From contig JAJTWR010000338.1 of assembly GCA_021613335.1 (NCBI GenBank), positions 325,001 through 389,000 on the forward strand: a DNA stretch of 64,000 nucleotides. The letters run 5' to 3'. The notes beneath the pieces were generated by a model. That model made no database searches and was not told the origin of the DNA. It was given only the letters and a program-made list of their open reading frames with translations. A program made the translations under genes and the position numbers. Below are positions 1 through 12,047 of the stretch, piece after piece. Position 1 is the first letter of the stretch, and the number at the start of each line of letters is the position of its first letter. Origin of the DNA: Whitmania pigra. Its lineage: Eukaryota > Annelida > Clitellata > Hirudinida > Haemopidae.

Positions 1-152
1 AACGTAGTCATTATAGTTTGAACACCTGGATGAGTAACTTCTATTAACCTCTGATCACGCGTTCAATCACTTTTAACCAATCGAATTACGGAGACCTTCA
101 TCAGTCACCAATGATTGATTTCAATCACTTTCAATCAATCGTTCGCCGACAG

Positions 153-2260
153 AAGGCTGAATTCGGCTACGAATGTTTGGTCCACGCGACCACGCTCCCT
201 ATCAGGGTACCTGCCAAGAGGATCAGTCAATCCATGGTCATCTGTGATTCTCATTCGGTATGTCATGATTGTTAATAAAATTAATTAATTATCTGACTGG
301 TCATCAGTTGTCACTATCATCATCATCGTCATCATCATCAACATCATCATCACGAATTGGCTAACATTGTCGGGTGTAGGAGTTGTTAGTTTCAATGACG
401 ATGATACCTTTGGTGATGGTAGTTATGATGTTGGTGATGGTGATGATGATGATGATGATGATGACAAAAGTAATATTTAAATCATCTTTTATTCTTTTAT
501 TCGGCAGTATTCATACGACGGCGATGAACCGAAGAAAGCTGTGGGCGTCGAAGTAGTTTACAACAAGAACTTCTACATCGATGACAACAACGCCATGACA
601 GGTGTCATTCCGCCTATTCATTAATTTATTCATTCATTTTATTCATTCACTCATTCACTCACACATGAATTCATTCATGGCCATCTGGCATCAGCCATGT
701 GAGTCCATTCATATGTCGATGCATTCATAAATCAAGCATTCCATGCATTCTCAGACATTCACCTTTTTATCCTCGTATCCTCAATCCATCAATTCACTCA
801 TTCAATTATTCATCCATTAATGTATTAATTGATTCACTCATTCATCCGCCGTTCAATTCATCCATCCATCCATTCACCCATACATCTATCCAGCCATTCA
901 CCAATTCATTCCAGCGTGAAATCAATTAATGCAGCAACACGTCCACTGGGAGTGCATGGCTTAATTTGTGTCGGCGTTTAATTTCCCGCCCTCTGCTGAT
1001 GTTTAAAAGTGCACTTGCATATCGATAATGCAAAGCGTGCAGCTAAGATACCCGGTCAATAAAACTTCCTCATCTTTATGCCCTGGGTTCACGCTTGCAA
1101 CTCTCATTTTATCACTCGATGTCGCTGTATGTCTTCTGCTCGGCACCTCTGTCTTCTTGTTGGTATCTCTGCCTGCCTCCTTGCTAGTACCTCTGCCTAA
1201 CTTCTTGTTAGTGCCTCTGCCTTCTTATTGGTATCTCTGCCTATCTCTTTGTTAGTATCTCTGCCTGTCTTCTTGTTAGTGCCTCTGCATGCCTCCTCGT
1301 CAGTATTTCTTCTTCCTATGTGTGTAGTTTTTTCCACTCCAATAATAAATCATTCGGGATCAATACGACCACGACAAAAACAATACCAACATCATCATCA
1401 TCATCATCACCACCACCAGTAATAATACTGTAAATAATAAAATAATAATAATAATAATAATAATAAAATCAATTACTATAAAATTTATGATGTTGCATGT
1501 TGGTGATGATAATGTTACAAGTGAAATTTGAAAAATTATTGGCGGCATTGTTGATAAAAATCTAATGGTATTTTTAAAAATACTGACAACAATGTCAAAG
1601 TGATGATTGGTTACATTTCTTGTATTGGTTACACTCGTAAGGGTAACAATAACAATAACAACAACAACAATAACAACACTAAAAATAAAAATAAAAATAA
1701 AAATAATAATAATAATAACAACAACAACAGCAACAACAAATTATTATTGTTATTACATTATTGTTGTTGTTATTGTTATTGTATAATAACATATAATTTA
1801 TAATAATAATAAAAGGTACTACTTGCCATTGCAAACAGTGTTCTTGTACAAGTGCCACGTGATGGCAGACGACTGCAGTTCCTGTCTCAACCTCCACGAA
1901 ACCTCATCTCGTCTCTCGTGCGTCTGGTGCGACGGCAGATGCAAAAACAAACATTCTTGTATCCATGACAACTCTGTCACGTGTCCGAACCCGGTCATCA
2001 TAGAGGTAATGGTGATGATAATGATGGTGAAGATGAGGATAATGATGATGATGATGGTGATGGTTATCATGACGGTGATGATAAGGGTTATGATGACAAT
2101 GACGATGACGATGATGATGATGATGATATCGCGGTGGCTCTGAGTGCAGTGAAAGCGAACGCGATGGAAATGACGACCTCGATGATTAACTTTATCACCG
2201 CAATGATGCTGGTTCCACTGCTGCTGTTGCTGATGATGATGTTGTTATTATTAATAATAT

Positions 2261-2291
<31 letters not shown>

Positions 2292-2340
2292 ATTATTGTT
2301 ATTGTTATTGCTATTATTAATATTATTATTATTATTATTA

Positions 2341-2392
<52 letters not shown>

Positions 2393-5300
2393 GTTATTGT
2401 TATTGCTATTATTATTATATTATTATTGTTGTTGTTCTTGTTCTTGTTGTTGTTTAAGCATTTATACTATCACTGCGACGACGATGATGATAATGATGTT
2501 GCTATATCGAACAGGTGTCTCCCTCATCAGGTCCGACCCAGGGGGGCACCCTGGTGACCATATATGGAAGCAATCTTGGAAGGAGGCTGTCAGAGGTCGA
2601 AGGGTCAATCACAGTTGCCAACGTGCTCTGTGACGTCATAAACAGTGAATATGTCGTCTCGAAGAAGTAGGAGATTATGATAATCGTCCCATTCGTTTAT
2701 TGAATAATAATTATTAAATTATAATAAAAATCATGAATGCGAATATTGATTTAATATTTGTAATGTATAATTTTTAATATATTTGCTTGCTAGCGATGGC
2801 TATGATTATGACGATGATGGCGATTATGATGGTGATGACACAAATTTGTAAAAATGTTAAATGCAATGCTTAAAAACGATATTTTAACAATCAGAATTGT
2901 TTGCAAAACTCGTCCTGTGGAATTTCCACGCACAGGAAACGTTGTCGTCTCCATTGGTAACGGTGCCTCCGAATGGCTTGGAACCTTCTCATACCAGGTG
3001 TGACGTCATTTGCCGCCATCAGTACCATCATCATAATAAAAGTCGTCGTCATAGTCATCGTCGTCATCGTCATCATCGTCATCATCATCATCGTCGTCAT
3101 CATCATCATCGTCGTCGTCGTCACAGTTATGGTCGTCATCACCTACCACTACCAATCAATTTTCAGAATCCCCAGGTGCAGAGTATCCAACCTACTCGTG
3201 GTCCTCTGTCAGGGGGTACGTTGTTGACCGTCCGCGGGAGTGAGTTGAACACGGGTCGTAGCATCGTGGTGTCTCTCAAGGACAAGGATTGTTCTGTGCA
3301 GTTGTTAGCAGTCGCTTGTTACTCTCACTAACCGTTCCGTAGCCACTTGTTGCTGTTGTTGACGATGATGATAATGATGATGACGTTGTTGTGGACGATG
3401 ATGACAAAGGTGTTGTTGTTGATGACAATGACGATGAAATTAGTGTTGTTATTGTTGTTATTGTTAATGTTGTTGTTGTTGCTGATTGCAACTGCTCATT
3501 CTAGCGTGAACGACTCTGTGATAACCTGCTCCACCTCAAAGGCTGAGAAACCAGAAACGATCTTCGAGGTGAGCGTGAAGTTCGACGGAGCGAGACAGAG
3601 CTTGGAAAGACACCTGTTCACCTTCACATCCGATCCAACCATCGAGAACATCTTCCCGCTTTCTGCATTCGCCAGGTTTTAAAAAGATTTCCTTCATTCA
3701 TTGGTTCGCTTGGGTTGATGATTGATTTTTTTTAAGGATTCTTGATTGGTTGGGTTGATAATTGATTTTTGTAAGGATTATCTTGATTGTTGGATAAATG
3801 AGTAAATAATTGAATTTTTAAAAATTTTATTTGATTCATTGTCCATTTTTAAGTCACATTTCGTTGGTGATTCATCCTCATTAATAATCAATGAGTTGGT
3901 GAAGTGTTTTTTGAAATAATTTAGAGTTCCTGGATCAATTTTAAGTGATGTGTAAGAAATTATTCATTATTAATGAGTTATCATCATCATCATCATCGTC
4001 ATCGTCGTCGTCATCGTAATCATCATCATCACTTTTACTATGTGCATCATCGTCATCATGCTATACATCACTGCGATCCATCCCAAAATACAAATCATCC
4101 TCTGGCAGTTCCAACACACACTAATTCACACCATGACATGCTCAGGCGCCAATAATAATGTGTTCAAAAATCCCAGCCATAATATTTTCTCAACCGAACC
4201 AATCTTCGTTTAAACGCCTAAACATAATTATTAGAATTATTATTATAATTAATTCGCCATCATTTAATCCGACATCTTCTCATTCACTTGTACAAATTCC
4301 TTGTACAAATAATATACCCACGGTCACAGTTGAATGGTTTTTAAATGTGGTGTGGGCTGTCCAGAGAGCGGGATACTAATCCCATAGGATCAACCCTTGA
4401 ATGGACATAATTTAGTTTTTTTTTAATATTTATGTTGTTCAATCTTGTTCTGCTCAATAAATGAAAAAGTCTAAGTAATCAGTTGAATAATTATCAATTA
4501 TTAATAAATATCAATTAATTATCTGAAAATAAATGTTATTATTATTATTATTATTAATTTGTTTTTTTGTTTCATTATTTCTTTTGGTATTGTTATTGTT
4601 ATGATTAACATTATTGTTGTTGTCATCGTAATGGTAAGCGGCGGTCGGATGATCCAAGTGTTCGGGATGAACTTCAACTCCATCCAGCAACCAGTCATGC
4701 ATCTCCATCACTCGTCTGGAAACAAATCTTCTCCGGTATTTCCGTCATTTTTTTAAAAATAAAACCACTTTTCATTGGGAGTTATTAATAGCCTGTTTCA
4801 CCGACATGCGCAGTGCATCGTCCATTCCGACGACGTCATAGTATGTCCTGTGCCTCCGACTTCATCGTCATCATCTTCAACATCATCATCATCATCATCA
4901 TCACCATCATCGTCGTCGTCGTCCTCTCCATCAAAACGACAAGCACCTCCAGTGGAGTACCTAATCTCTTTCAGCATGGATGGTGTAGAATCAGTCAGAG
5001 ACCTGAGGACCAACTTTCCCAACATTCCTTCGACCTTGACCATCCATCCCGACCCCGTCTTTGAACCCTTCGAGGAGAACAGGAGGGTTTACAAGGGCGA
5101 GGCCCTCATGCTAACGGTGAGTTCAACGCACTACTTGACCTTTCGAGGGTGTTAAAGCCTATAGGCAAAGTACTTCCTTCTAAGACATTGAGTTGTTCAA
5201 CATAAGGTGTGCTTTGTAATCCGGTATTTAAATTATTTTTTTTTATTTGGAACGAATGTCCACTAAGCTTTATGAGCCTTCCAGGGCACAGATTTGAACC

Positions 5301-5676
5301 TGGCTTGTGAACCGTCCGAGGTCAAGATCACCATTGGCAACGAAACGTGCAGGGTCAACACGCTCGATTCGGCTGCACTTTACTGCACTCCTCCGCACTC
5401 CCAGCCACTCTCAATCACCGGCGATGCCAACAGCTTTCCGGAAGTGAAGGTGATGACTAATGTTCAATGTCTGAAATAATTTGATTTTTCATTATTTGAT
5501 TATATTTTTTTATTTATAAATATAAACTATTCGTCTGTAATAATTGAAATGATTATTATTTATAATAACGATTTATATATAACGTATATATTTATATATT
5601 AGTAGTCTAATATATGCTGTTAGTATTAATACTAGTACATATATAATAATATTATTATAATAACATTTTTCTTCTT

Positions 5677-5755
<79 letters not shown>

Positions 5756-5766
5756 TATTATTATTA

Positions 5767-5836
<70 letters not shown>

Positions 5837-6181
5837 TTAATAAATACCCAAAAAAAGTAAAAGCTACAACAATGCCTGCTCAATTGTTTAAGGTGGTTAT
5901 TGGCAACCTGGTATATCACCTGGGCTACCTGGAGTACCAGAAGACAGAGGCCATGAACAGCGACCTATGGATCACAGGTGTGGCCGTCGGGGGAGGCTTC
6001 CTGCTGACCATCATCGTCGTCATCCTCATCATCTACAGACACAAGAGTTCACGAGCACACCGGCAGTTTAGGAAATTGAACATGCAACTTGATGTTCTGG
6101 AGAGCAACATTAGGAATGAATGTAAACAAGGTGATGATGATGACGATGACGATGACGATGATGATTATGATGATGATGATT

Positions 6182-6239
<58 letters not shown>

Positions 6240-7965
6240 GATGATGATGATGACGATGACGATGACGATGACGACGACGATGACGACGACCTTGAGTCTT
6301 GAATGGAACCACGCCCTAATTGCAGATGTTTAATGATGTCTTGTGATTACAATGGAGATGATGGTGATGATGAAACTGACACAAGTGAAAGTAGTGACGG
6401 TGTTGTGGTCGTGACGTTGATTATTGTCGTCTCAAGCTGGTCTGTTTACTCTGCATTGCAGCCTTTGCAGAGCTTCAGACCGAGGTGTCAGATTTCACGA
6501 GCGACTTGAATGCCGTGGGAATTCCCCACTGGGACTACAGGACTTTCATTTCTAAAGTCCTCATTCCCTACGAGGACACCTCTCATTTCTTCCTGCAAAC
6601 CAACGGCCATCACAAGGTAGTCATCATCGTCATCATCGTCGTCGTCATCGTTATCATCATCATAGTCATCGTCATTGTCATCGTCGCCATTGTCATTATC
6701 AACATCGTCATCGTCATTGTCATCATCGATACCGTCGTCATCACCATCACCATCGTCATCGTCGTCATCTCCACAACCAGGTATCATTAAACGTCTGTGA
6801 CGAGGGTGTGGTTCGATTCAAAACTCTGCTCAGCCAACCTCAGTTCATCATCAACTTCATCCAAACACTCGAACAGCAAAAATCCTTCACCATCATCGAC
6901 AAGTGAGTCCCATTCTTTGGTCTCGTGATGTTAACTACCCCCCCCCCCCCCTCACACCTCTGCCAGCCAATCAACGCGAGGGGCCATCAAAAAAAGCGAT
7001 CATGCATTTGTAGGTGGTGCTATGATGCCCTTGGAAATACCCAGCCCATTTAAGAAAAACCGGGATGGTTTAGTGATATAAACATAATATAATTGGTAAT
7101 ATCGTTACTTATTATTGTAAATTATTATCGTTAATTAATATAATTATATATATAATATATTATATTATAATTAATAGTTATTGTTAATAATTATGATATG
7201 GAAATAATTTTTGTTATTTTATTCTTCCTCGCAGAGTTCGCGTTGCTTCTCTTCTAAGTATCATCTTCCATGACAGACTGGACTACCTAACGAGGTGATT
7301 AATAATTACAACAACAGTAACAACAACAACAATAATATTAATAATAATAATAATAACAACAACCACAATAATAATATTAATAACAACAACAATAATATTA
7401 ATGACAACAACAATAACAATATTAATAATAACAACAACAACAATAATATTAATAACAATAATGATGTGAAAAAGTTTCACTAGAATTAATTAGCTTCTGT
7501 TTTGAAAGAGAATTACCGAGAAACAGTTTATTATGAATTATAAACCATAAATTATAACCTACAAGAAATTATATCTTTTAATACGAGCTATCATCTTACA
7601 TTCCGAGAAGTAAAAGAACAATTCAATCCAATTTAAGAAAAACCATCAATTAATTTCCATTAATTTCATTAAATTAAACCATCTAATTAAACTATTACCG
7701 GATGGTAACCATTGGCAACCAATTTAAACGGATGTTTGGAGTGTTGTTGTTGCCTTGATTGGTGTCTGATACGGTGCGTACGTTCCCACCGAAAGTTGAA
7801 GACCTAATTAGCAGTCACAGCGTTTATTGAAATATTTAATTGCTTTTATAATTAAAGACGAATATAAAAATCATAATTGACGGAGCGTCCTGTTTGAATC
7901 AAAAGATGTGTTTGCTAATAATGCATTAACGTCGACACGATTAAAAGACTATAATTATAATTAAG

Positions 7966-8013
<48 letters not shown>

Positions 8014-8021
8014 TAATAATA

Positions 8022-8095
<74 letters not shown>

Positions 8096-11000
8096 TCGCT
8101 TCAGTTGGATGTCGATCATTTAAAACAAAATATTTTTATATTTTATTTTTATTTATTTTTTATTTTTTATTTTTTTATTATTTGATCGTTAATCTGCGTT
8201 CGAATCCCATCAGGATACTGAAGATGCTCCTCGGTGATCTCATTAAGAAAACTGTTTCTGGTAATCATCCCAAGTTGATGCTGAGAAGGTTGGATGGCAA
8301 TTGCCTCATCATCGTCGTCGTCATCGTCATCATCATCATCATCATCATCATTACCCTTGTCATCGTAACTTCATCATTATCGTAACTGCATCATTATCGA
8401 CGCCATTAAGAAACAGTTGTAAACATCTAATTAGGTTTCTAAATTATTTAATTGTCGTAGCATCATTTTTTATATTTAGCTTTTTTGGATAAAATAATTT
8501 TTAATTTTCCATCTGTGCAAGATTTTCTCATTTTCATAATCATAATCACAATCATAATCATCATCAAAATTATGATCGAAACCATCGCGTTTATAAAGCG
8601 ATCGTTAAGACCGAATTAATTAACAAGAGAAAATCAAATTGCTTGCTGTCGATCATCCTTCGAATTGGTCAACAATTGAATTGGTCAACATTTAAATTGG
8701 TCAACATTTAAATTGGTCAACATTTAAATTGGTCAACATTTAAATTGGTCAACATTTAAATTGGTCAACATTTTAATTGGTCAACATTTAAATTGGTCAA
8801 CATTTAAATTGGTCAACAGAACAGAATCAGTAGTGGAGAAGCTGCTGAGCAACTGGTTGTCGATGTGTTTGTACGAGGACTTGAAGGGCGAGGTGGGCAG
8901 ATGCCTCTTCATGCTCTTCAAGGCAATCAAGCACCAAATGTTCAAGGGACCTGTTGACTGCCTGACTCACGAGGCCAAGTATTCCTTGTCAGAAGACAAA
9001 CTACTCAGGGAGAAGATAGAAGCGCAGACCATTGTAAGTTGCATGCCTACATAGTTCGTTCATCCATTCAATCACCGACTCTACTACCCATTCGCAAATA
9101 CTTACGCCAATAGTGGATTCACAGTTCTTGACGATCAGCTGACTGATGTACTGTTCTGTTCTCCTGTCGAATTTATTGATTAAGTTAAAGAAATCATGCT
9201 TATCATCTCGTTTTGAAATTGGTCATACTTTCTAAATATAACCTCTGATTCAGCAAAAGGTCAAAAAGTGTTTTCTTATTTCAGACTGTTTACGTTACAC
9301 GACCACCAGATCTGGGAGAGTCTGTTCCCTGCAAGCTTCTAGACTGTGACACTATTAGCCAGGCCAAGGACAAACTATTGGATGCTATTTATAGAAATGC
9401 CCCATTTTCCTGTCGGCCCTCAGTTAGCGACCTGGACTTAGGTCTGTTGTGATGTTTGTCGGAGTTTTAGGAATACGTGATTTAAATTTTTATAATATAA
9501 AAACTTTTCATTTTATTTTCAATCGGTTATACATTAATTTCCCAATTGATCTATTAATCATGTTTTAGAGTGGCCACTGAGTCACAGGGGAAACATGGTT
9601 CTACGAGATGAGGATTCCTCGACCATCGTCATCAAAGGCTGGAAGCAGATGAACACGATCGGCCACTACGGGGTGCACGACAAGGCAGTCCTCCGACTCT
9701 CGCCGAGGATGCTCACCTTCAAGAACAGCTTCGAAGGTGAAGATCACTTTTGTATAAACAGTAATATTTTTGGCTGACTAAAAAACTATTCTGTTTTATT
9801 TAATTATTTCTTTAAAAAAAATTAATTAATTAGTTATTTATTTATTTAAAATAAACAATTGGCTTTGAATGGGATTATTTTTTCTTGCAAAAGGCTTCAA
9901 AGAACAAAGCAATGGAACACTGAAGCACTCACTCAGGATTCCAATCCTCGCAAAAGAAGATCCTTACAAACAGTTTCACTTGGTCGGTCCGCAATTTGTC
10001 TTCTCATCCGCCATTTCCATTATTTATCATCTTCATCCAATGCCATAACCATTATCAGTTTTTCATTTGCCTGCCATTTATATTCTAATGTTTTAATAAT
10101 GGCTGGGTGTAACCCTGGGATACCATGGGACTATGGATGTACATTTAATATCCTCTATTAAGTAGCTAATATTTAATAACATCGATTAAGCAGCTAATAC
10201 ACTACATGCAGTACATGCTGTTAATAAAATAAAATAGGTCTTAATATTTGATATCATCAATTATACATCTAATATTTAATAACATCGATTAGCTAATACA
10301 CTACATGCAGTACTTGCTGTTAATAAAATAAAATAGGTCTTACAATGACTGAAATGGTTGACTTTCAAGGTTTGCCAGAACACCGAAATCAATCCAGGAA
10401 ACAATCAACCGAAAGTGATGTCTGAAATTTATCTCACAAGGCTTTTGGCAACAAAGGTTATTGGAATATTTGGTTAATGTTTGTGACTTTTAACAGAAAC
10501 AGAGTTTAAAAGTATGCTGTTTATTCAAATTCACATTTGAAGCCATTATACTTTAAAATTGCGATGACCTCAATTTTTAATCTTAAGATCTTACTGCAGG
10601 AGAATGAATTTCTTTCTCATTTTTCCAACTCGCAGTTCACCCTCCAGCAATACGTGGACGATTTGTTCCGAAGCATCCTCAGAGCGGACACCAAGCAGAC
10701 GAGATGCATCAAGTGGCTCTTTGACTTCTTCGACGACTCTGCTTCATCTCAGGACATCTCTGATCCTCAGGTCGTTCACACCTGGAAAAGCAACAGGTGA
10801 GAGCAGTGCTAATAATTAATAATAATAATAATAATAACGATGATGATGATAGTGATGATGGTGATGACGATGATGAATATGATAATGATGTAATTTTCTT
10901 GTGACAGCCTCTTGTTGAGGTTCTGGGTGAACATTTTGAAGAATCCCGAGTTTGTATTCGACATCCACAAACCTCCGATCGTCGATTCCTGTCTGTCGGT

Positions 11001-12047
11001 CGTCACGCAAACCTTCATGGACAGCTGTTCGACTCACGACCAGAAACTCAGCAAGGTGGGTGATGGCGATCGTAAGTCTTTCGATCATTCATTGCATCGA
11101 CCTGTTATTATTTGTTTTATTTTATTTTATTTTAAGAGATTTTGTTGAATTGGATTGTTAGAGGAAATGTTATTAGTTGAATTCTCATTGTAGTGGTTTC
11201 ATAACAGCACTTATTGGCATTCATTAACATGTTAAATATTTAAATATAATAATTAATTAGATTAATTATTGTTTAAATTCTACTTTATTTTATTGGTTCC
11301 AATAACTTAGAGAATAATAAAAACTCTTGAATCTAAAAAAAAAAAATTATAATTATTACCGACAGTTAATCGGCACCTAAACTTGTCTCCTAAATTTGAC
11401 CTCGTTCGTTAGGACTCGCCGTCGAGCAAACTGCTCTTTGCCAAAGACATTCCTCGCTACAGGAAGATGGTCTTTGAGTTTTACAACGAGATAAGAAACC
11501 TGCCCAGAATACCAGAGGACGACCTTCTTAACATTCTCGCACTCAAGTCCCAGGTGGTGTTATTCGAGATCGGAATTAAAATAATTTGTTTCTAAGTTTA
11601 CAGTATGTAAACATGCTATCTTTAATGAAATTTGTTATCATTTCCGTTGAATTGAGTTAGTTTTATAAGTTGACCGATTGCTCCCTCACAGCAACATGCT
11701 TGCGATCTGTCGGGCAGAGATTCTCTTCAACAACTTTACAACTATGCTGCCCAGTATCGGATAGAGGTCAACTTCTTTTCTTCAAGCTCATTTTCTACAT
11801 CAAACTTTAATACTTTAAATAAATTATTACAATTACAACTTGTTTAATATAACTATATATAATTATATATTAAATTACCTATTTAACATATTTATAACTG
11901 ATAATAATTATAGCTTGTTATAATAACAACTTATTTATGCAGCTCCTCGAATCACTTGACGACGATCCCACAGCGCGAAGGTTGAATCTGGCCAGCCAGT
12001 TTGAGACCATTCATTCATTTGTTCAGAGGGACCAAATATTTTGCTGA
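153..12047 (+). CDS. PLXNA: Plexin-A-type semaphorin receptor, 3' part (5' end outside window)
   Basis: Plexins are single-pass receptors for semaphorins; the cytoplasmic half is a GAP for Rap/Ras-type GTPases acting in axon guidance. Twenty-five exons join without a frame break into 1163 residues ending in TGA at 12045-12047. In order they encode the end of an IPT/PSI region, a cysteine-rich PSI module, IPT repeats, one membrane helix, and the split GAP domain with its inserted Rho-binding domain. Motifs that point to plexin A rather than B are HTWKSN, FVFDIHK and FMDSCST, plus a C-terminus (DQIFC) without the PDZ-binding TDL end of plexin B. The sema domain, signal peptide and promoter must lie upstream of base 1. 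The exon near 9894-9997 has a weak donor (ttt|gtcttc), the least certain junction. Class A is inferred from motifs, not a tree. Confidence 0.95.
1144..1308. repeat. 24-bp minisatellite in plexin intron
   Basis: About seven tandem units of 20-24 bp built on cctctgcct...cttcttgttagt lie in the intron between exons 508-601 and 1839-2005. Because the unit is usually 24 bp, it translates as an 8-residue periodic peptide in one frame, but it has no splice sites or homology to make it coding. Confidence 0.75.
2226..2455. repeat. TTA/TTG trinucleotide microsatellite in plexin intron
   Basis: Nearly pure ATT repeats with GTT interruptions fill most of the intron before the exon at 2515. Open frames across it are homopolymeric and not genes. 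Confidence 0.9.
4862..4933 (+). repeat. In-frame TCA/TCG serine-codon repeat inside a plexin exon
   Basis: A TCN microsatellite lies within exon 4814-5116 and encodes 21 serines with one Thr and two Pro. The exon is phase 0 at both ends and has conserved plexin sequence on both sides, so the repeat is read as protein. Confidence 0.8.
5671..5835. repeat. CTT then ATT microsatellite in plexin intron
   Basis: About ten CTT units run directly into dozens of ATT units, ending just before the exon at 5893. Confidence 0.9.
5893..6130 (+). other. Plexin transmembrane exon
   Basis: This exon follows the last IPT exon in phase 0 and continues its EVK end as [15 protein letters not shown], a pattern conserved before the membrane in plexins. 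A hydrophobic helix lies at about 5968-6036 (WITGV through VILIIY), followed by a basic stop-transfer stretch ([13 protein letters not shown]) and the start of the juxtamembrane coiled coil ([17 protein letters not shown]). The donor (caag|gtgatg) lies at the edge of a GAT microsatellite that fills the next intron. The C-K-Q to A-F-A-E-L-Q-T junction with 6462 is the usual plexin sequence. Confidence 0.93.
6131..6292. repeat. GAT/GAC microsatellite starting at a splice donor
   Basis: The intron after the transmembrane exon begins gtgatgatgatgacgatg and stays GAT/GAC repeat for about 160 bp. The donor GT is part of the repeat pattern. Confidence 0.85.
7300..7465. repeat. AAC/AAT microsatellite in plexin intron
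   Basis: Interleaved AAC and AAT units follow the exon 7235-7294. The rest of this intron, to 8213, is AT-rich and includes the AAT run at 7966-8096. Confidence 0.85.
7966..8096. repeat. AAT microsatellite
   Basis: About 40 AAT units, with a few AT slips, lie in the plexin intron before the exon at 8214. Confidence 0.9.
8663..8819. repeat. 16-bp minisatellite ending in a plexin splice acceptor
   Basis: About ten copies of aattggtcaacattta run head to tail. The last copy reads aattggtcaacag and its AG is the 3' splice site for exon 8820-9033. There is no usual pyrimidine tract; the repeat supplies the whole acceptor region. Confidence 0.88.
10166..10345. repeat. Direct duplication in plexin intron
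   Basis: A segment of about 80 bp containing aatatttaataacatcgatt and ctacatgcagta...gctgttaata occurs twice about 100 bp apart, before the exon at 10379. No gene content. Confidence 0.75.

Larger units (their letters stand above)
153..5449 (+). other. Plexin ectodomain exon block (PSI and IPT repeats)
   Basis: Exons: 153-257, 508-601, 1839-2005, 2515-2666, 2895-2997, 3167-3300, 3505-3675, 4639-4735, 4814-5116, 5285-5449. The first two match the plexin-A segment before a PSI module (YSYDGDE, NFYIDD). Exon 1839-2005 is a PSI module with spaced cysteines (LYKC, CSSCL, CVWC). Exons from 2515 give IPT folds, recognisable by [17 protein letters not shown] and [20 protein letters not shown]. Exon 4639-4735 ([17 protein letters not shown]) starts another IPT. 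Exon 4814-5116 carries a long serine tract before the conserved [12 protein letters not shown]. Phases agree at every junction. The intron 602-1838 holds CATT repeats and a minisatellite; 3676-4638 holds only AT-rich sequence and short CAT runs. Confidence 0.9.
6462..12047 (+). other. Plexin cytoplasmic GAP / Rho-binding exon block
   Basis: Exons: 6462-6616, 6781-6902, 7235-7294, 8214-8288, 8820-9033, 9285-9441, 9569-9736, 9894-9997 (donor uncertain), 10379-10456, 10636-10796, 10908-11055, 11413-11553, 11692-11766, 11943-12047. The N-terminal GAP half contains the Arg-Arg pair in [14 protein letters not shown]; the first Arg is codon 8284-8286 and the second is split 8287-8288/8820. Exons 9285-9997 fit the inserted Rho-binding domain. 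The C-terminal GAP half begins at [14 protein letters not shown] and keeps the third conserved Arg in LLLRFWVN (codon 10918-10920). All three GAP arginines known from plexin structures therefore appear present, so the enzyme is probably active. The intron 11056-11412 shows nothing beyond AT-rich sequence. Confidence 0.92.

Noticed and set aside
1028..1422. Frame with an 8-residue periodic Leu/Val/Pro peptide
   Set aside because: It is an intronic 24-bp minisatellite with no splice signals or known relatives.
6049..6312. Open frames made of one or two residues (Ile, Asp, Asn, Leu, Tyr) here and in many introns
   Set aside because: They are translations of ATT/GAT/AAC microsatellites on either strand, inside introns fixed by flanking conserved exons.
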